Below are positions 17,172 through 26,486 of a DNA stretch of 64,000 nucleotides, in pieces. Under the pieces are notes generated by a model. That model was given only the letters and a program-made list of their open reading frames with translations. It made no database searches and was not told the origin of the DNA. The DNA lies in assembly GCA_003569365.1 (NCBI GenBank), contig BGOS01000003.1:1-64000 (forward strand), in the 5' to 3' direction. This stretch comes from Anaerolineaceae bacterium (GTDB lineage Bacteria > Chloroflexota > Anaerolineae > Anaerolineales > UBA11657). Position numbers and translations under genes: made by a program. Within the stretch, counting starts at the first letter, position 1; each line of letters begins with the position of its first letter.

Positions 17172-17662
17172 ATCGAAAGCCGCCGGGCTCGCGCAAGCCG
17201 GCAGCAAAGAAGCCCGTGGCCAAGCGCGCGCCGGCCAAGCGCGGCGCAGTGCAGGCTGCGCCGGTGAAGCGTGTGCCGAAGCTGAAAGCTGCGCCCGCGG
17301 TAGCGGCCGCGCCGGCCCCGGAGCTTGAACTGGCGCGCGCGGCCGTGCGGGTGATTGAAGACAAGCTGGGCGAGGACATTCTGCTGCTGGACTTGCAGGG
17401 CATCTCCAGCTTCACAGATTACTTTGTGATTGCCTCTGCCAAAGGTGAGCGCCAGCTAAAAGCGATTGCGAATGCAGTGCTGGATGTGGCCAAGGCCAAG
17501 CGCCGCAATGTGGCGCACAACCTGGATGCGCAGTCTGCCGGCGGCTGGGTGCTGCTGGATCTGGGCGATGTGATTGTGCATTTGTTTTCGCCCGAGCAGC
17601 GCGACTACTTTAACCTCGAGGAGCTGTGGGCGGACGGGCGCGTGCTCTTGCGCGTGCAGTAA
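17156..17662 (+). CDS. rsfS: Ribosomal silencing factor RsfS
   Basis: Residues 55-168 match RsfS: DKLGEDILLLDLQGISSFTD, YFVIASAKGERQLKAIA, GWVLLDLGDVIVHLF and RDYFNLEELW. RsfS binds ribosomal protein uL14 and blocks subunit joining in starvation. The first 50 residues are a Lys/Pro/Ala-rich extension (KPAAKKPVAKRAPAKRG), absent in typical homologues of about 110-120 aa. ATG 17156 lies inside the 3' end of polX, so translation is probably coupled. Confidence 0.92.
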   Translation: MAEHLNRKPPGSRKPAAKKPVAKRAPAKRGAVQAAPVKRVPKLKAAPAVAAAPAPELELARAAVRVIEDKLGEDILLLDLQGISSFTDYFVIASAKGERQLKAIANAVLDVAKAKRRNVAHNLDAQSAGGWVLLDLGDVIVHLFSPEQRDYFNLEELWADGRVLLRVQ

Positions 17663-17668
17663 GCAGCG

Positions 17669-18118
17669 CTACTCAAAGACCCACGCCGCGCTGGCGGACT
17701 TCCAATCCTGCAGCTCGCTTTTGGCGAACCACAGCGCCACTTCCGCGGCGCCATTCTCCGCGCTGTCTGAGCCGTGCGTGAGGTTGCGGCCGATATCAAT
17801 TGCAAAATCTGCGCGCACGGTGCCCGGTGCGGCCTGCGTGGGGTTGGTGGCGCCCAACACCTGGCGCACGGCCTCCACGGCTTTGTTGCCGCTCCACGCC
17901 ATTGCCACCACCGGCGCCGACACAATGTAATCAATCAGGCCGTTGTAGAACGGCTTGCCTTTGTGGATGGCATAGTGCTGCTCCGCCAGAGTGCGCGGAA
18001 CATGCATCAGCTTCAGCGCTGCAAGGCGCAGGCCGCGGCGCTCCACGCGCCCAAGAATTTCGCCCACTAGTCCGCGCTGCACGCCGTCCGGTTTCACCAG
18101 CAATAAGGTTGTTTCCAC
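17669..18118 (-). CDS. ndk: Nucleoside diphosphate kinase
   Basis: 149 aa. Contains TLLLVKPDGVQRGLVGEIL at the N-terminus and the phosphohistidine site NLTHGSDS, with YIVSAPVVAMAW between them. Transfers phosphate from ATP to NDPs. Start GTG 18118 has GGAG eight bases upstream. Convergent with rsfS, six bases apart. Confidence 0.96.
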   Translation of the reverse strand: METTLLLVKPDGVQRGLVGEILGRVERRGLRLAALKLMHVPRTLAEQHYAIHKGKPFYNGLIDYIVSAPVVAMAWSGNKAVEAVRQVLGATNPTQAAPGTVRADFAIDIGRNLTHGSDSAENGAAEVALWFAKSELQDWKSASAAWVFE

Positions 18119-18397
18119 TAATTCATCTCCGTAAAGTTTAATGCGCTGAGTGTATCAGAGATTTTGGCATAGCCAGCCGGTTGCCTGAGCGGTGGCTGAG
18201 GCTGCGCGGGCAGTTGCACGCAGTGATCGCCGGTTGGCGCTGGGTTTATGGCAGCTGCTTGCACAGTGCGCTAGATCGATGCCACCTGGGGCAACGGATT
18301 GGGCGGTGCTGCGCGCTGCGCCGGCGGTGGATTGCGCAGCTGCGGCTGTGCAGTTTGGCTGCGGCGCCGCTGTTTGCGAAATTGCTTGCAGAGTTGT

Positions 18398-19099
18398 TTA
18401 GTGATTGGGCTGGCGCAGCGCGGATTGGTAGCACTGCAGCGCTGCTTGAACTTCGCCATTTTTCATGTGGGCGTCCCCCAGTATGTGCAGCAGTTGGCGC
18501 GTGTTTGGGCTGGCGGCTTGGGGCAGGGCTTGCAGGTCCGCAATCACCGCCTCCAGCAGTAAGCCGCCGTCCACAAGCGTGGCATAAATTGGCAGCGCTG
18601 CACTCGGGTTGCCGGCTTGCAGCAGTGAACGGGCGTGCGTCAGCTGCTGGCTGTCGGCGGGCGTGGCAGCAGCCGGCGCCGTTGCGGGCGCGGAAGGCTT
18701 GGCAGTGGTTGCTTGCACAGTTGCCGGTTCAGCATCCGGCACAAGCAGCTCTGGCCGGTGGCGGCCGGAAGTTGCGGGTGAGTCATCCAGCAGCCACGCA
18801 GGCAGCTCTTGCGCCATGGGATCGGGCTGCAGTGCAGCAGCTTGCACGGCAACAGAAGAAAGCGGCAGCCATTCCGGCTGGGCGGGTGCAGCTGCACCGG
18901 CAGCTGGTTTGGGCGGCACTTCCAGCAGCCAGTCAAAATAATGCGCAGCGGCAAGCACCTCCGCTGCGGGCAGCGCTTGCGGTGCGGGTGCGTTGGTTTG
19001 CATCCAGGCGGGCAGGCCGCTGCCCGCCACGCTGAATGGCGCTGGCCGGTGGTCATCGCTGCCAAAAAAGGCTGCTGCCAGCCGGTCAGTGTCTGTCAT
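18398..19099 (-). CDS. Hypothetical protein with C-terminal TPR-like repeats (233 aa)
   Basis: ATG 19099 (MTDTDRLAAAFFGSDD) is preferred; an in-frame ATG at 19135 would add 12 residues. Residues 10-145 are Pro/Ala-rich and probably disordered, with short hydrophobic motifs (LPAWMQ, LPAWLLDD). Residues 148-233 form TPR-like helix pairs (LTHARSLLQAGNPSAALPIY, LLHILGDAHMKNGEVQAALQCYQSAL). No signal peptide. It lies downstream of the HDAC-family gene on the same strand. Confidence 0.65.
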   Translation of the reverse strand: MTDTDRLAAAFFGSDDHRPAPFSVAGSGLPAWMQTNAPAPQALPAAEVLAAAHYFDWLLEVPPKPAAGAAAPAQPEWLPLSSVAVQAAALQPDPMAQELPAWLLDDSPATSGRHRPELLVPDAEPATVQATTAKPSAPATAPAAATPADSQQLTHARSLLQAGNPSAALPIYATLVDGGLLLEAVIADLQALPQAASPNTRQLLHILGDAHMKNGEVQAALQCYQSALRQPNH

Positions 19100-19174
19100 C
19101 GTGTCATTGTTGTGCGTTGTGGCCACAGCCCCCATAAAGTGGGGGAGAGCAGGAATCGTGCCACGCTGTGGCAC

Positions 19175-20209
19175 CTATATTTTATGCAGTTTGCGGACTG
19201 CGTCCAAAATGCTTGTGTGGTCCGGCTCGGGGGCGGGCTTGCTGCCTGCGCCAAGCGGGTCATGCCCCGGCTGGCCGAGCAGTGCGCGGAAAACATTGGC
19301 AACGCTGGCGCTCAGCGCCGGCAAATGGTAGCCGCCCTCCAGCAGGAACACCAGGCGCCCGTTGCAGACGGTGTTGGCGAGAGCCTGCAAGCTGGCAGCA
19401 ACTTGGTGGTAACCGGCGCAGGTCATTTGCAGGCTGGCAAGCGGATCGCGCCAGTGGGCGTCAAAGCCGGCGGACACCAGCAGCACATCCGGCGCAAAGC
19501 GCACGGCCGCCGGTAAAAGCACGCGCTCAATTGCCTGCAGCATGGCGCTGTCGCCGGCGCCGGCGGGCAAAGGAATGTTGATGGTGCAGCCTTTGCCGGC
19601 TGCGCTGCCGGTTTCGGTGATTGCGCCAGTGTCGGGGTACAGGCGCGCTTGATGCGTGGATGCGAAGAGCACGCTGGGATCGGCATAAAACAGATCCTGG
19701 GTGCCATTGCCGTGGTGCACGTCAAAGTCGAAGATCATTACGCGTGCGCTGCCGTTGCGCTGGGCATGGTGCGCTGCAATTGCGATGTTGTTGAACAGGC
19801 AGAAGCCCATGGCGGCAGCGGCGACGGCATGGTGGCCGGGCGGGCGCGCCACGCTGAATGCAGTGCGTGCGCGTCCGTCCAGCACCGCGTCCAGCGCCGC
19901 AATCGCGGCACCGGCCGCTTCAAGCGCGCACTCCACGGAGCCGCTGCACAGGTAGGTGGAGGGGTCGGCTATTCTGGGCGGCAGCGCTTCGGCAGCTTTT
20001 GTAATCTGTGCCAGGTAGCCGGCGGTATGCGCAGCGGTCACTTGGGCGGCAGTTGCTGGTACTGCGGGTGGCAGCTGAAGCGCCAGCTCAAGGCGCGGCA
20101 CGCCGGCAAGCGCCGCGCCAATTGCGGTCACGCGTCCGTTATGCTCGGAATGGCCGGCCTCGTTGTGCGCCAGTGACGGTACCAGCAAGTAAGCCAGCGG
20201 TGCCTGCAT
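19175..20209 (-). CDS. Histone deacetylase family protein (AcuC/HdaH-like)
   Basis: 344 aa with all HDAC-family marks: [37 protein letters not shown] (Zn-binding Asp/His), [12 protein letters not shown] (Zn-binding Asp) and LEGGYHL. Bacterial members remove acyl groups from lysines (for example acetyl-CoA synthetase) or from polyamines. It is probably the first gene of a two-gene unit with the TPR protein downstream. Confidence 0.93.
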   Translation of the reverse strand: MQAPLAYLLVPSLAHNEAGHSEHNGRVTAIGAALAGVPRLELALQLPPAVPATAAQVTAAHTAGYLAQITKAAEALPPRIADPSTYLCSGSVECALEAAGAAIAALDAVLDGRARTAFSVARPPGHHAVAAAAMGFCLFNNIAIAAHHAQRNGSARVMIFDFDVHHGNGTQDLFYADPSVLFASTHQARLYPDTGAITETGSAAGKGCTINIPLPAGAGDSAMLQAIERVLLPAAVRFAPDVLLVSAGFDAHWRDPLASLQMTCAGYHQVAASLQALANTVCNGRLVFLLEGGYHLPALSASVANVFRALLGQPGHDPLGAGSKPAPEPDHTSILDAVRKLHKI

Positions 20210-20260
20210 GCGGGGAGTCTAACAGGTGCCGCCATGCACTGGCCGGCCGGCTGTGAATGG

Positions 20261-20522
20261 TAAAATGATCGCGTCACTTATTTATGAAGAAAATGATGCC
20301 GGCCGCCCTTTACGATCGCAAACTGCTCTTGGCCGGGGGCTGCTGTGCACGGCTTACTGAGGCGTGTGTCTTTGATGGCGCCAGCTGGTTGCGCGCCGCC
20401 GCCGGGCGTGTGCGCGTTTGCCAGCGGTGCCGCGCTGCGTTTGGCGGAGCTTGCAAAGCGTGCGCCGGCTAGATTAACCGCAGCAATCGGCCCGCGCCGC
20501 ACGCTTCCCTTCAACTAACCCC
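20261..20522 (+). other. Short region with possible mini-gene (20284-20472)
   Basis: A TAAAAT box (20261-20266) is followed by ATG 20284 opening a 62-aa frame that ends with two Cys pairs (CQRC, CKAC), a zinc-ribbon-like pattern. There is no ribosome site and no family I recognise, and the frame on the other strand is also open. It may instead be the 5' leader of the MFS gene at 20523. Confidence 0.25.
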
Positions 20523-21788
20523 ATGCTAACCGGATATAGGCAGAGCCTGCGCGGCTCGCATCGCAATGTATTGCTGCTTTTCAGCGTCAGTGCGCTGCTC
20601 AGCTTCTCTGCGGATGGTGGCATTAATACGGTGCTCTTCAACCTATACATTCTGCGCCTGGGCTTCGGGCCGGATACCGTGGGCTTGATTAATGGCGTGG
20701 CGACCTTGTTTTGGGCATCGGGCAGCTTGCTGGCGGGTTGGCTGGGCACAGTCTGGGGCGTGCGCAAGACGGCGCTGGCGGGGCTATTGCTTACACTGGT
20801 GGGCGCTGTATTGGTGCCGGCAGCAGGAAGTGTGCCGTTTGCGCAGCGCGTGGCATGGCTGGCGCTTTGCGCACTGGTTGGCTACATCGGGCTGTCGCTT
20901 TACTTTGTGAATGCGCTGCCATATCTCCTGCAAGTTACAGATGTGAAGAACCGCAGCAATATTTTTGCAGCGGCGGCGGCGGTTAGCGCCACGGCAATGG
21001 TGGCCGGTGGACTAACGGGCGGGGTGCTGCCCGGTTTGTTTGCATCGGCGTTGGGTGTGACGATGACCAGCCCGGAGCCGTATCGCTGGACGCTTGCATT
21101 GGTGCCGCTGTTTGTTTTTGCAGCCGTGCTGGTGTTCATGCAAACGCGCGATCCAGCCGGGCACGCGGAGCAGGGCGCAGCTGTGGCGGAGGCTGAAGCG
21201 GGCGGTACGTTCGGCGCTATGTACGGCACTATTGCGCTGTTGGGATTTGTGCGGTTCCTGCAGGTGGCTGCTCTGGGTGGCGGGCTTACTTTTTTCAATG
21301 TTTATATGGACACTGAGCTGGCTGTGCCTACATTCTGGGTGGGCGTGGCGCTTGCGGGCGCGCGCCTCGCGGCAGTTCCGGCTGCGCTGCTCGGCCCGGC
21401 AATCAGCCGGCGCCTGGGTCTTGGCAATACGGTGGTGGTTGCATCTGTATTAGTGGCGGTGTTTGTGCTGCCGTTAGCACTGGTGCACACACCGCTGGCT
21501 GCGACCGCAGGGCTAATTGGGTTAATGGTATTTTCAAACATCCGCTATCCGGCATTTAATATTTACATGCTGGAGGTTGTGCCGGCCAAGCTGCGGCCAA
21601 TGATGTCCGGCGTGAACGAAATGGCTGCGGGCTTGAGTTTTGCAGTGGTGGCGCTGGTCGGCGGCGTTGTAATTGTGCGCTATGGCTATCCAATTATGTT
21701 TCTTGCAGGTGGCGCAATCACGCTGCTGGGTTCATTTGTGTTTGCAGTGGTTCTGCGGCGGCGGGCCTTTGCGGCGCAGCTTGAGTAA
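20523..21788 (+). CDS. MFS transporter
   Basis: 421 aa with about 12 hydrophobic segments. The first loop after TM2 has GWLGTVWGVRKTALAG, a variant of the MFS motif A, and the central loop (residues about 205-225) is charged (QTRDPAGHAEQ). It belongs to the general drug/sugar exporter type; the substrate cannot be read from the sequence. It is an inner-membrane secondary transporter. Confidence 0.88.
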   Translation: MLTGYRQSLRGSHRNVLLLFSVSALLSFSADGGINTVLFNLYILRLGFGPDTVGLINGVATLFWASGSLLAGWLGTVWGVRKTALAGLLLTLVGAVLVPAAGSVPFAQRVAWLALCALVGYIGLSLYFVNALPYLLQVTDVKNRSNIFAAAAAVSATAMVAGGLTGGVLPGLFASALGVTMTSPEPYRWTLALVPLFVFAAVLVFMQTRDPAGHAEQGAAVAEAEAGGTFGAMYGTIALLGFVRFLQVAALGGGLTFFNVYMDTELAVPTFWVGVALAGARLAAVPAALLGPAISRRLGLGNTVVVASVLVAVFVLPLALVHTPLAATAGLIGLMVFSNIRYPAFNIYMLEVVPAKLRPMMSGVNEMAAGLSFAVVALVGGVVIVRYGYPIMFLAGGAITLLGSFVFAVVLRRRAFAAQLE

Positions 21789-21927
21789 GTTAGTGGGCGC
21801 GAGTGACTATGTGCAAAGTAGATTCGCTGCGGGCGTTGGGTTGCGCAGTGGGCAGGCTGGCTGCTGCCCGCCCGCTGGGTGTCCCGCTTCCAGTTGTTGC
21901 ATCCCTAAATGGTAAACTCGAATTTGC

Positions 21928-22683
21928 ATGAGTAGAGCAACGAGGTTGATGTTTATCAAGGTCGGTACGACGCAGCGCGTGGTTGCTGGTCTGCTTGTGG
22001 GTGTGCTGCTGCTGGCTGCGTGTGGCATGCTGCCGGCAGCGGGCGCTTATGGTGTGGCGGGCGAGCAGCCGGCATTTGAAACTGCGGTGGCAGCGGGTGT
22101 GGCTACAGCGCTTTTTGAAACACAGCAGGCACCGCAAGCAGCGGGCGCAAGCGGCATGGCGCCTTCGTTTGTCATGGAGCAGGTGTTGCGCGATGCGCGG
22201 GCGGACATCGAGCAGATGGTGGCGGTGGCGGTGGCCACGGCCGTGGCAGCGCGGATTGATTTGCCGGCGGGCGAGCTGCCTGCGGGCGGTGCCACCGCCG
22301 GCCCCGGCGCTGCATCCGTGGCTACGGGTGGACTGGTTTCGACGCCGACGCCAGTTGGTTCGCTGTTTGCCGTCAGTCCGATCGAGCCACCGCTGGCTTG
22401 CATTGACGCCGGGGCACTGTTTTTGGGTAATCCGGTGAAGTCTGTAAATCTGCGCACCGGCCCGGGTTCTGACTTCGAGGAGGCGGGTGCGCTGCGCCTG
22501 ATAGAGTGCCTGCGGCTCTCCAGTCGCAACCAGCTTGGCAACTGGGTTTATGGCGAGCTGTGCACTTTGCAGGCCGACGGCAGCTGCCGCCGCGAGTTGT
22601 TTTCGGCGTGGGCAGCGCGGCGCTTTTTGGCAATCACTGGCGACGCCGACCGCCTGCCGGTCGCCACTCCGCCCGCCCCCTGA
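21928..22683 (+). CDS. Lipoprotein with SH3-like domain
   Basis: Lipobox LLLAACG after a hydrophobic segment gives a lipid-anchored protein. The start is ATG 21928 or ATG 21952. TAAACT at 21913-21918 ends nine bases before ATG 21928, so the transcript has little or no leader. A helical Ala-rich region (AVATAVAARIDLP) and a Thr/Pro linker follow. Residues 160-240 resemble a bacterial SH3 domain (VKSVNLRTGPGSDFEEAGAL, NWVYGELC) with extra cysteines. It probably contacts cell-wall material. The next gene, alr, starts two bases after its stop. Confidence 0.75.
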   Translation: MSRATRLMFIKVGTTQRVVAGLLVGVLLLAACGMLPAAGAYGVAGEQPAFETAVAAGVATALFETQQAPQAAGASGMAPSFVMEQVLRDARADIEQMVAVAVATAVAARIDLPAGELPAGGATAGPGAASVATGGLVSTPTPVGSLFAVSPIEPPLACIDAGALFLGNPVKSVNLRTGPGSDFEEAGALRLIECLRLSSRNQLGNWVYGELCTLQADGSCRRELFSAWAARRFLAITGDADRLPVATPPAP

Positions 22684-22684
22684 G

Positions 22685-23809
22685 ATGGGCGCGCTGCCTG
22701 CGCGTCCCGTTTACGCGCGCGTTGATCTGGGCGCGCTGGCGCACAACCTGCGCGCAATCACGGCCGCAAGCGGCGGTGCAAAAATCATGGCGGTTGTAAA
22801 AGCCAATGCCTATGGACATGGCTTGGTGCCGGTGGCGCAGCTTTTTGAACGCTTGGGTGCCGACGCGCTGGCTGTGGCCGTGCCCGAAGAGGGCGCAGCA
22901 TTGCGCGCTGCGGGTGTGGCTGCCCCCATTCTTGTGATGGGCGCGTTGCTGCCGCAGCAGTTTCCAATTCTGTTTGACAACGGGCTGGCGTTCAGTGCGA
23001 CCGCGCCCGAAAGCCTGGCAGCAATTGATGCGGCTGCCGCTGAGCGCGGCGTGCGTGCGCCGGTGCACCTGAAGCTGGATACCGGCATGCAGCGCGTGGG
23101 CGTGCAGTGGCGGGCGGCCGGCGCGTTTATCGAGCAGGCACTGCGCTGCAAGCATGTGCAGATTGCCGGTGTGTATTCGCATTTTGCAGCGGCAGACGAG
23201 GCCAACCTGGCGTCAGCGCGGCTGCAGTTGGAATGTTTTCTGGAGGCGCTGCAGAATTTTGAGCGCCTGCGGGCGCCGCTGCCGCTGCGCCACATTGCAA
23301 ACTCGGGTGCGGTGCTGCAATTGCCGGAGGCGCAGCTGGATCTGGTGCGGCCGGGCATTCTGCTTTATGGCGTGTATCCATCTGACGAATGTGCGCGCTC
23401 GATTGCGGTGCGGCCGGCGCTTGGACTGCATGCTGCAGTGACGCACGTAAAGCAGCTGGCGGCGGGCACGCCGGTGAGCTACGGCGGCAGCTGGCAAAGC
23501 GCGCAAGCGGTTACGCTTGCCACACTGCCCATCGGCTATGGCGACGGTTACATGCGTGCGCTCAGCAGCCGCGCGCCGGTATTGCTGCGCGGCAAACGCT
23601 ACGGGGTGGCCGGGCGCGTTTGCATGGACCAGTTGCTGGTGAATGTTGCGGCAGACACGGTAGATGTTGGCGAAACCGCCACGCTGCTGGGCAGCGACGG
23701 CACGCAGGAAATCAGCGCTGCGGAACTGGCACAGCTGGCCGGCACCATCGCGTATGAGGTGCTCACGAACATTGGCGCGCGCGTGCCGCGCGTGTATGCG
23801 GGGCCGTGA
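22685..23809 (+). CDS. alr: Alanine racemase
   Basis: 374 aa. ATG 22685 overlaps the end of the lipoprotein gene, showing coupling. The PLP lysine lies in MAVVKANAYGHG, the second catalytic Tyr region is LPIGYGDGYMRAL and the substrate loop is GRVCMDQLLV. It converts L-Ala to D-Ala for peptidoglycan. Complete at both ends (VYARVDLGALAHNLRAI to RVPRVYAGP). Confidence 0.96.
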   Translation: MGALPARPVYARVDLGALAHNLRAITAASGGAKIMAVVKANAYGHGLVPVAQLFERLGADALAVAVPEEGAALRAAGVAAPILVMGALLPQQFPILFDNGLAFSATAPESLAAIDAAAAERGVRAPVHLKLDTGMQRVGVQWRAAGAFIEQALRCKHVQIAGVYSHFAAADEANLASARLQLECFLEALQNFERLRAPLPLRHIANSGAVLQLPEAQLDLVRPGILLYGVYPSDECARSIAVRPALGLHAAVTHVKQLAAGTPVSYGGSWQSAQAVTLATLPIGYGDGYMRALSSRAPVLLRGKRYGVAGRVCMDQLLVNVAADTVDVGETATLLGSDGTQEISAAELAQLAGTIAYEVLTNIGARVPRVYAGP

Positions 23810-23825
23810 TGCAGCCCGCCCGCGT

Positions 23826-24149
23826 TCAGGCCGGAGCCAGCCCGCGCAAATACTCCCACGGATAGATGCCGGTCTTGTGGCCGTCGGTCCACAGCAGCCG
23901 CACCGCGTAATTACCCACAACCTCAGCGCCCTCCAGCTTCGCAACTTTTGCCGGCTTCAACTTAAACACCAGCTGCAGCGGGTCTGGTGCGGGCGCGGCA
24001 TCCGGCGTACGGCAGCCGGCGCACGGGCACGCTTCGCGCAGCGCTTGCCAGCGGTACTCGCTCGTTACGCCGTCATTCCACGGGATCACAAGCAGCTGGC
24101 GCGGCTTGTCGATGCGGATGGCGGTGGGGCGGAGGGCGGCTTGCTGCAT
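23826..24149 (-). CDS. DUF971 domain protein
   Basis: From ATG 24149 (MQQAALRPTAIRIDKPRQLL) the 107-aa protein matches DUF971, the N-terminal domain of gamma-butyrobetaine hydroxylase-like proteins: WNDGVTSEYRWQALREACPC, GNYAVRLLWTDGHKTGIYPW and EYLRGL. The CPCAGC cluster may bind metal. Stand-alone DUF971 proteins are often linked to iron-sulfur or cofactor metabolism, but the role here is unknown. Convergent with alr. Confidence 0.85.
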   Translation of the reverse strand: MQQAALRPTAIRIDKPRQLLVIPWNDGVTSEYRWQALREACPCAGCRTPDAAPAPDPLQLVFKLKPAKVAKLEGAEVVGNYAVRLLWTDGHKTGIYPWEYLRGLAPA

Positions 24150-24210
24150 TGGGGCGCTGTGCGGCGGGGCGTTTTGGTGTGCGGGCGGCTGCTGCGCTGC
24201 GGGCGGGCAG

Positions 24211-24735
24211 CTAACGTGTAACCTGCAAATAGTTGCTGACGCCCCAGCCGTTGCGCGCAGCATCACTTTGTGAAACCAGATACCACCAAGTGAAGCCGGA
24301 TGCTTCGCGCGGGCCTTCGCGCACTTCAAAAACTTCGTAGTCCATGGCCAGGTAGTTCACCTTGCCTTCCACGCCTGCCTCCACGCGCAAGCGCAGGCCT
24401 TCGCCGGTGTCTACAACTTTTACCAGCGCGCCCAGCTGGATCAGGCTGCCGGCTGGTGGCGGGGGAAACGTGGCGGTGGCTTGCACTGGCAATGCAATTG
24501 TGGGAGTTGCCAGCGGCTGCGCTGCGGCCGCGGGCGCTGCGCCGGGCGTGATAACCACAAAGATGGGCGTGACGGTGGCGCGCGCCAGCGCAGCCGGGCG
24601 CGTGATTAAGATGTAGGTCCACAGCCCGCCGCATGCCAGCATGCCGGCAGTCACCAGCAAGAGCAGCAGCCCGAGCGGCACACTGGCCGGCTGGGCTGCG
24701 CTGCGGTGTTCCCGGCCGGCGGGGTTCTCGCGCAC
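24211..24735 (-). CDS. Membrane-anchored protein with SH3-like C-terminus
   Basis: 174 aa. One membrane segment (LGLLLLLVTAGMLACGGLW), then a Thr/Pro/Ala linker (residues 55-100) and a beta-rich domain (residues 98-174) with LGALVKVVDTGEGLRLR and WWYLVSQSDAARNGWGVSNY, typical of bacterial SH3 repeats. It overlaps the stop of the MBL-fold gene by one base. Probably extracytoplasmic; function unknown. Confidence 0.7.
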   Translation of the reverse strand: MRENPAGREHRSAAQPASVPLGLLLLLVTAGMLACGGLWTYILITRPAALARATVTPIFVVITPGAAPAAAAQPLATPTIALPVQATATFPPPPAGSLIQLGALVKVVDTGEGLRLRVEAGVEGKVNYLAMDYEVFEVREGPREASGFTWWYLVSQSDAARNGWGVSNYLQVTR

Positions 24736-25631
24736 TATTTAATTTCCCACTTCTTGGTCCAGTAGCGCGTAATGCCGTCTACAGACATGTAGATGGGATT
24801 GGCTGCTTCGAAGCGCTGCCAGTCTTCTTCCTTGAGCCCGGTCTCCAGCGCGCGCACGCGGTTCCACGCAATGTACTCCGCCAGCAGCGTCTCGCGGGTT
24901 ATGCCGGCTTTGAGCCGGCCGCGCACAAAGTCCGCGGCGCTGATTACCAGTGAGGCAAGCTCTTCCAAGTGCGCGCGAACATCTGTGACGGCGCCGAAAT
25001 GTGTGAGGTACAGGCACTGCAGGTCCAGCTGCATCAGGCGTGCCAGTGAAACCTGCCAGGCTTCCACATCAAATTCCGGCGGCGGGGCCGGCAGGCTTTG
25101 CAGCGCGGTGCCGGGCGTGCGCACTCCAGCTACATCGCCGCAGAAGAGCTGCCGGCCAATGCGGTACGCATTGTGGTGGCTGGCGTGCCCGGGTGTTGCG
25201 AGTACTTCAATCTCGAGGCCGGCCAGCTGCAGCACGGCTTTGTCTTCGCACGGCAGCACCAGCTGCGCGTCTATGGGCAAAATCTCGCCCCACAAGTCCT
25301 GCATGCGGTCGCCATAGATGCGTTCAGCACTGGCAATCAGTTTGGCCGGATCCACAAGGTGGCGCGCACCATTGGGGTGTACATGAATGCGCGCGCCTTG
25401 CTGCGCCCACCAGCCGGCCGCGCCGGAATGATCCAGATGAATGTGGGTTACCAGCACGTCGCGGATGGATTGGGGATCGACAGCGTGCGCTGCAAGCGCT
25501 GCCAGCAGCGTCTCCAGCGTGGAGCGCGGTCCGCTTTCAATCAGAACGTTGCCGGTCGGCCCCTGCACCAGGTAGGCAGCGGTGTTGTGCGTCAGGCCGC
25601 GAAAGTTCAAGTCCAGCGTGTGTACTTGCAT
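24735..25631 (-). CDS. Metallo-beta-lactamase fold hydrolase
   Basis: 298 aa. The zinc motif THIHLDHSG (HxHxDH) and later ligands in ATPGHASHHNA and YLTHFG match the MBL superfamily, nearest to the glyoxalase II-like branch. The C-terminal 90 residues form a helical cap. The substrate is unknown. It is transcribed with the SH3 protein downstream. Confidence 0.88.
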   Translation of the reverse strand: MQVHTLDLNFRGLTHNTAAYLVQGPTGNVLIESGPRSTLETLLAALAAHAVDPQSIRDVLVTHIHLDHSGAAGWWAQQGARIHVHPNGARHLVDPAKLIASAERIYGDRMQDLWGEILPIDAQLVLPCEDKAVLQLAGLEIEVLATPGHASHHNAYRIGRQLFCGDVAGVRTPGTALQSLPAPPPEFDVEAWQVSLARLMQLDLQCLYLTHFGAVTDVRAHLEELASLVISAADFVRGRLKAGITRETLLAEYIAWNRVRALETGLKEEDWQRFEAANPIYMSVDGITRYWTKKWEIK

Positions 25632-25690
25632 GGCGTTGGATTTCTGGCGCGATTGAGTTTTGCGGGAGCTGCGGGGCGCTGCAATGCGCC

Positions 25691-26437
25691 TCAGGCTTCG
25701 TTGCCGGCAGCAGCAATAGCGGCAGCAGCCAGCGTGTCTTTGTCGGCTTTGCTCAGCGTGGCAGTGTGCAGCAGGTCCGGCCGCCAGTGAAAGGTGCGCG
25801 TGATGGATTGCGCGCGGCGCCAGCGTTCGATGGCGGCGTGGTCGCCGGTCAGCAGCACTTCCGGCACGGTGTAGCCGCGGAAGTCTGCGGGGCGGGTGTA
25901 GTGCGGGTACTCCAGCATGCCGCTGGCGCCAAAAGAGTCGTTGCTGGCAGCGTCGGCAGCACCCAGCACGCCCGGCAGCAGGCGCGTTACAGCGTCCAGC
26001 AAAACCAGCGCCGGCAGTTCGCCGCCCGTCAGCACGTAATCGCCAATCGATATAGAGTCTGTCACCAGATGTTCGCGCACGCGTTCGTCAATGCCTTCGT
26101 AGCGGCCCGCGAGCAGCAGCAAGTGCGGCTGCGCTGCCAGCTGGTGCGCAACGGCTTGCGTGAACTGGCGTCCTTGCGGGCACAGTAAGATGACGGGCGC
26201 GTTGGTGGCGCCGCGCAGGCTTTCGACAGCCGCAAAGACCGGCTCCGGTTTTAACACCATGCCGCCGCCGCCGCCGAAAGGCATGTCGTCCGTGACGCGG
26301 TGCTTGTCGGTGGCGTAATCGCGGATGTTGTGCAAGCCCACCTGCAGCGCGCCGAATTCTTGCGCGCGTTTGAGGATGCTTTCGTTGAGGTATGCGGCGC
26401 ACACCGCTGGAAATAACGTCAGAATATCCACGCGCAC
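25691..26437 (-). CDS. trmD: tRNA (guanine-N1)-methyltransferase
   Basis: 248 aa with TrmD marks: [10 protein letters not shown] start, [31 protein letters not shown] and [13 protein letters not shown] (trefoil-knot SAM site). Makes m1G37 in tRNAs. The GTG start at 26437 is six bases after TAAAAT on the minus strand, so the transcript is probably leaderless. It is divergent from maf rather than in an rpsP-rimM-rplS operon. Confidence 0.96.
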   Translation of the reverse strand: MRVDILTLFPAVCAAYLNESILKRAQEFGALQVGLHNIRDYATDKHRVTDDMPFGGGGGMVLKPEPVFAAVESLRGATNAPVILLCPQGRQFTQAVAHQLAAQPHLLLLAGRYEGIDERVREHLVTDSISIGDYVLTGGELPALVLLDAVTRLLPGVLGAADAASNDSFGASGMLEYPHYTRPADFRGYTVPEVLLTGDHAAIERWRRAQSITRTFHWRPDLLHTATLSKADKDTLAAAAIAAAGNEA

Positions 26438-26443
26438 GCAGGC

Positions 26444-26479
26444 ATTTTACCATTCAGTCTGCGCTGGCCATGCTAAAAT
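26444..26479. promoter_or_regulatory. Divergent leaderless promoters of trmD and maf
   Basis: TAAAAT on the minus strand (26449-26444) lies six bases before the GTG of trmD. TAAAAT on the plus strand (26474-26479) lies seven bases before the GTG of maf. Neither gene has a Shine-Dalgarno site. Confidence 0.55.
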
Positions 26480-26486
26480 CATTTAC

